Shown: one piece after another, positions 36,340 through 36,684 of the stretch
Position numbering within the stretch: position 1 is the stretch's first letter
How the letters are laid out: every line of letters starts with the position of its first letter
Origin: an uncultured Prevotellaceae bacterium
GTDB lineage: Bacteria > Bacteroidota > Bacteroidia > Bacteroidales > Bacteroidaceae
Direction: 5' to 3'
Length of the DNA stretch: 36,684 nt
Assembly (NCBI GenBank): GCA_946410305.1
Contig: CAMJZV010000028.1
Coordinates: 1 to 36,684, forward strand
Notes under the pieces: model-generated
Seen by the model: only the letters and a program-made list of their open reading frames with translations
Told to the model about the DNA's origin: nothing
Database searches by the model: none
Program-made: the position numbers and the translations under genes

Positions 36340-36377
36340 TGTTATTGTTTATTTTTGATTATTTAATTTTCAGCGTG

Positions 36378-36410
36378 CAAAGTTACAAAGAATTATTGTA
36401 TTATATACAA
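36378..36410 (-). promoter_or_regulatory. Promoter of the large surface protein gene
   Basis: On the minus strand TTGT (36407-36410), a 21-base spacer and TAACTTTG (36378-36385) fit the Bacteroidetes pattern. It lies about 40 bases before the start codon. Confidence 0.65.
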
Positions 36411-36411
36411 T
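36395..36411. promoter_or_regulatory. Palindromic candidate operator over the -33 region
   Basis: ATTGTAT TAT ATACAAT is a perfect 7-bp inverted repeat with a 3-base centre. It covers the -33 element and part of the spacer, where a bound repressor would block RNA polymerase. No regulator gene is next to it. Confidence 0.45.
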
Positions 36412-36495
36412 ATCCTGTCGATTTTTTGTTGCTCTTTATTATTGGGAAAGATTGCAACGCCACACTTTCAGTAGAAGTTTTTCTTGGTTTTTGTA

Positions 36496-36528
36496 AATAA
36501 AAAAACCTGCAGATTCCTCTGCAGGTTT
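36496..36528 (-). terminator. Strong rho-independent terminator after rpsJ
   Basis: An 11-bp perfect stem AAACCTGCAGA/TCTGCAGGTTT (36518-36528 with 36503-36513) with a 4-base loop is followed on the minus strand by a T-rich tract. It lies 29 bases past the rpsJ stop and separates rpsJ from the surface protein gene. Confidence 0.9.
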
Positions 36529-36557
36529 GTGTTCTCGTGTATAAGGATTGAGTGGTA

Positions 36558-36684
36558 TTAGACCTTGATCTCAACCTCAACACCGCTGGGGAGCTCGAGC
36601 TTCATCAGAGCGTCAACGGTCTTAGCTGTTGAGCTGTAGATGTCGATCAGACGCTTGTAGTCTGACAGCTGGAACTGCTCACGA
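36558..36684 (-). CDS. rpsJ: Ribosomal protein uS10, partial (C-terminal 41 residues)
   Basis: The frame runs off the right edge and gives [20 protein letters not shown], then [20 protein letters not shown], then V and TAA. This is the S10 C-terminus; S10 lies in the 30S head and also serves in antitermination as NusE. Its normal next gene rplC is about 8 kb away, and a terminator follows it here. Confidence 0.95.
   Translation of the reverse strand, partial: REQFQLSDYKRLIDIYSSTAKTVDALMKLELPSGVEVEIKV

Overview
The window looks like a chromosome segment from a Bacteroidales bacterium, most likely of the Prevotella group. Three things point there. Ten spaced sites match the Bacteroidetes -7 promoter element TAnnTTTG. 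The ribosomal proteins have Bacteroidetes-type sequences (L36 without zinc cysteines, L17 with an acidic/alanine tail). The secreted proteins end in tails of the type GIYxxxGKKxVIK that are common in Prevotella. No rRNA, tRNA, CRISPR array, phage module or transposase was seen.

Layout. 1-390: no convincing gene, only the terminator of the pectate lyase unit. 391-3534 (minus): a small secreted protein followed by a secreted PL1 pectate lyase. 3663-5323 (plus): a U32-family protein (probable tRNA hydroxylation factor) overlapping sufE. 5297-7889 (minus): two tandem, overlapping, paralogous secreted histidine-acid phosphatases. 8002-12821 (plus): an unrecognised helical protein, rpoN, a PAP2-like membrane protein, purE and ispG. 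12827-13627 (minus): a glycine-zipper lipoprotein.

13744-28524 (minus): 29 genes of the S10-spc-alpha ribosomal cluster in canonical order, from rplC to rplQ, including secY, map, infA and rpoA. It has a promoter and a long structured leader before rplC, a second likely promoter before rpsM, and a hairpin terminator after rplQ. The head of the S10 operon, rpsJ, is not next to rplC. It appears at the right edge (36558-36684, partial) with its own strong terminator. About 8 kb of accessory DNA lies between: a repeat-rich gene-free stretch, an AAA/DUF4143 ATPase on the plus strand, a 43-residue peptide gene, and a 1772-residue secreted repeat protein on the minus strand.

The most unusual features are the split of the S10 operon, short arrays of 7-bp or 8-bp tandem repeats that begin at or just after stop codons inside operons, two inverted 30-bp palindromic elements embedded in frame in ispG, a 33-bp tandem repeat ending at the promoter of the ATPase, and a perfect palindrome over the upstream promoter element of the large surface protein. 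All functional calls come from reading the sequence and remembered family features; no database search was run.
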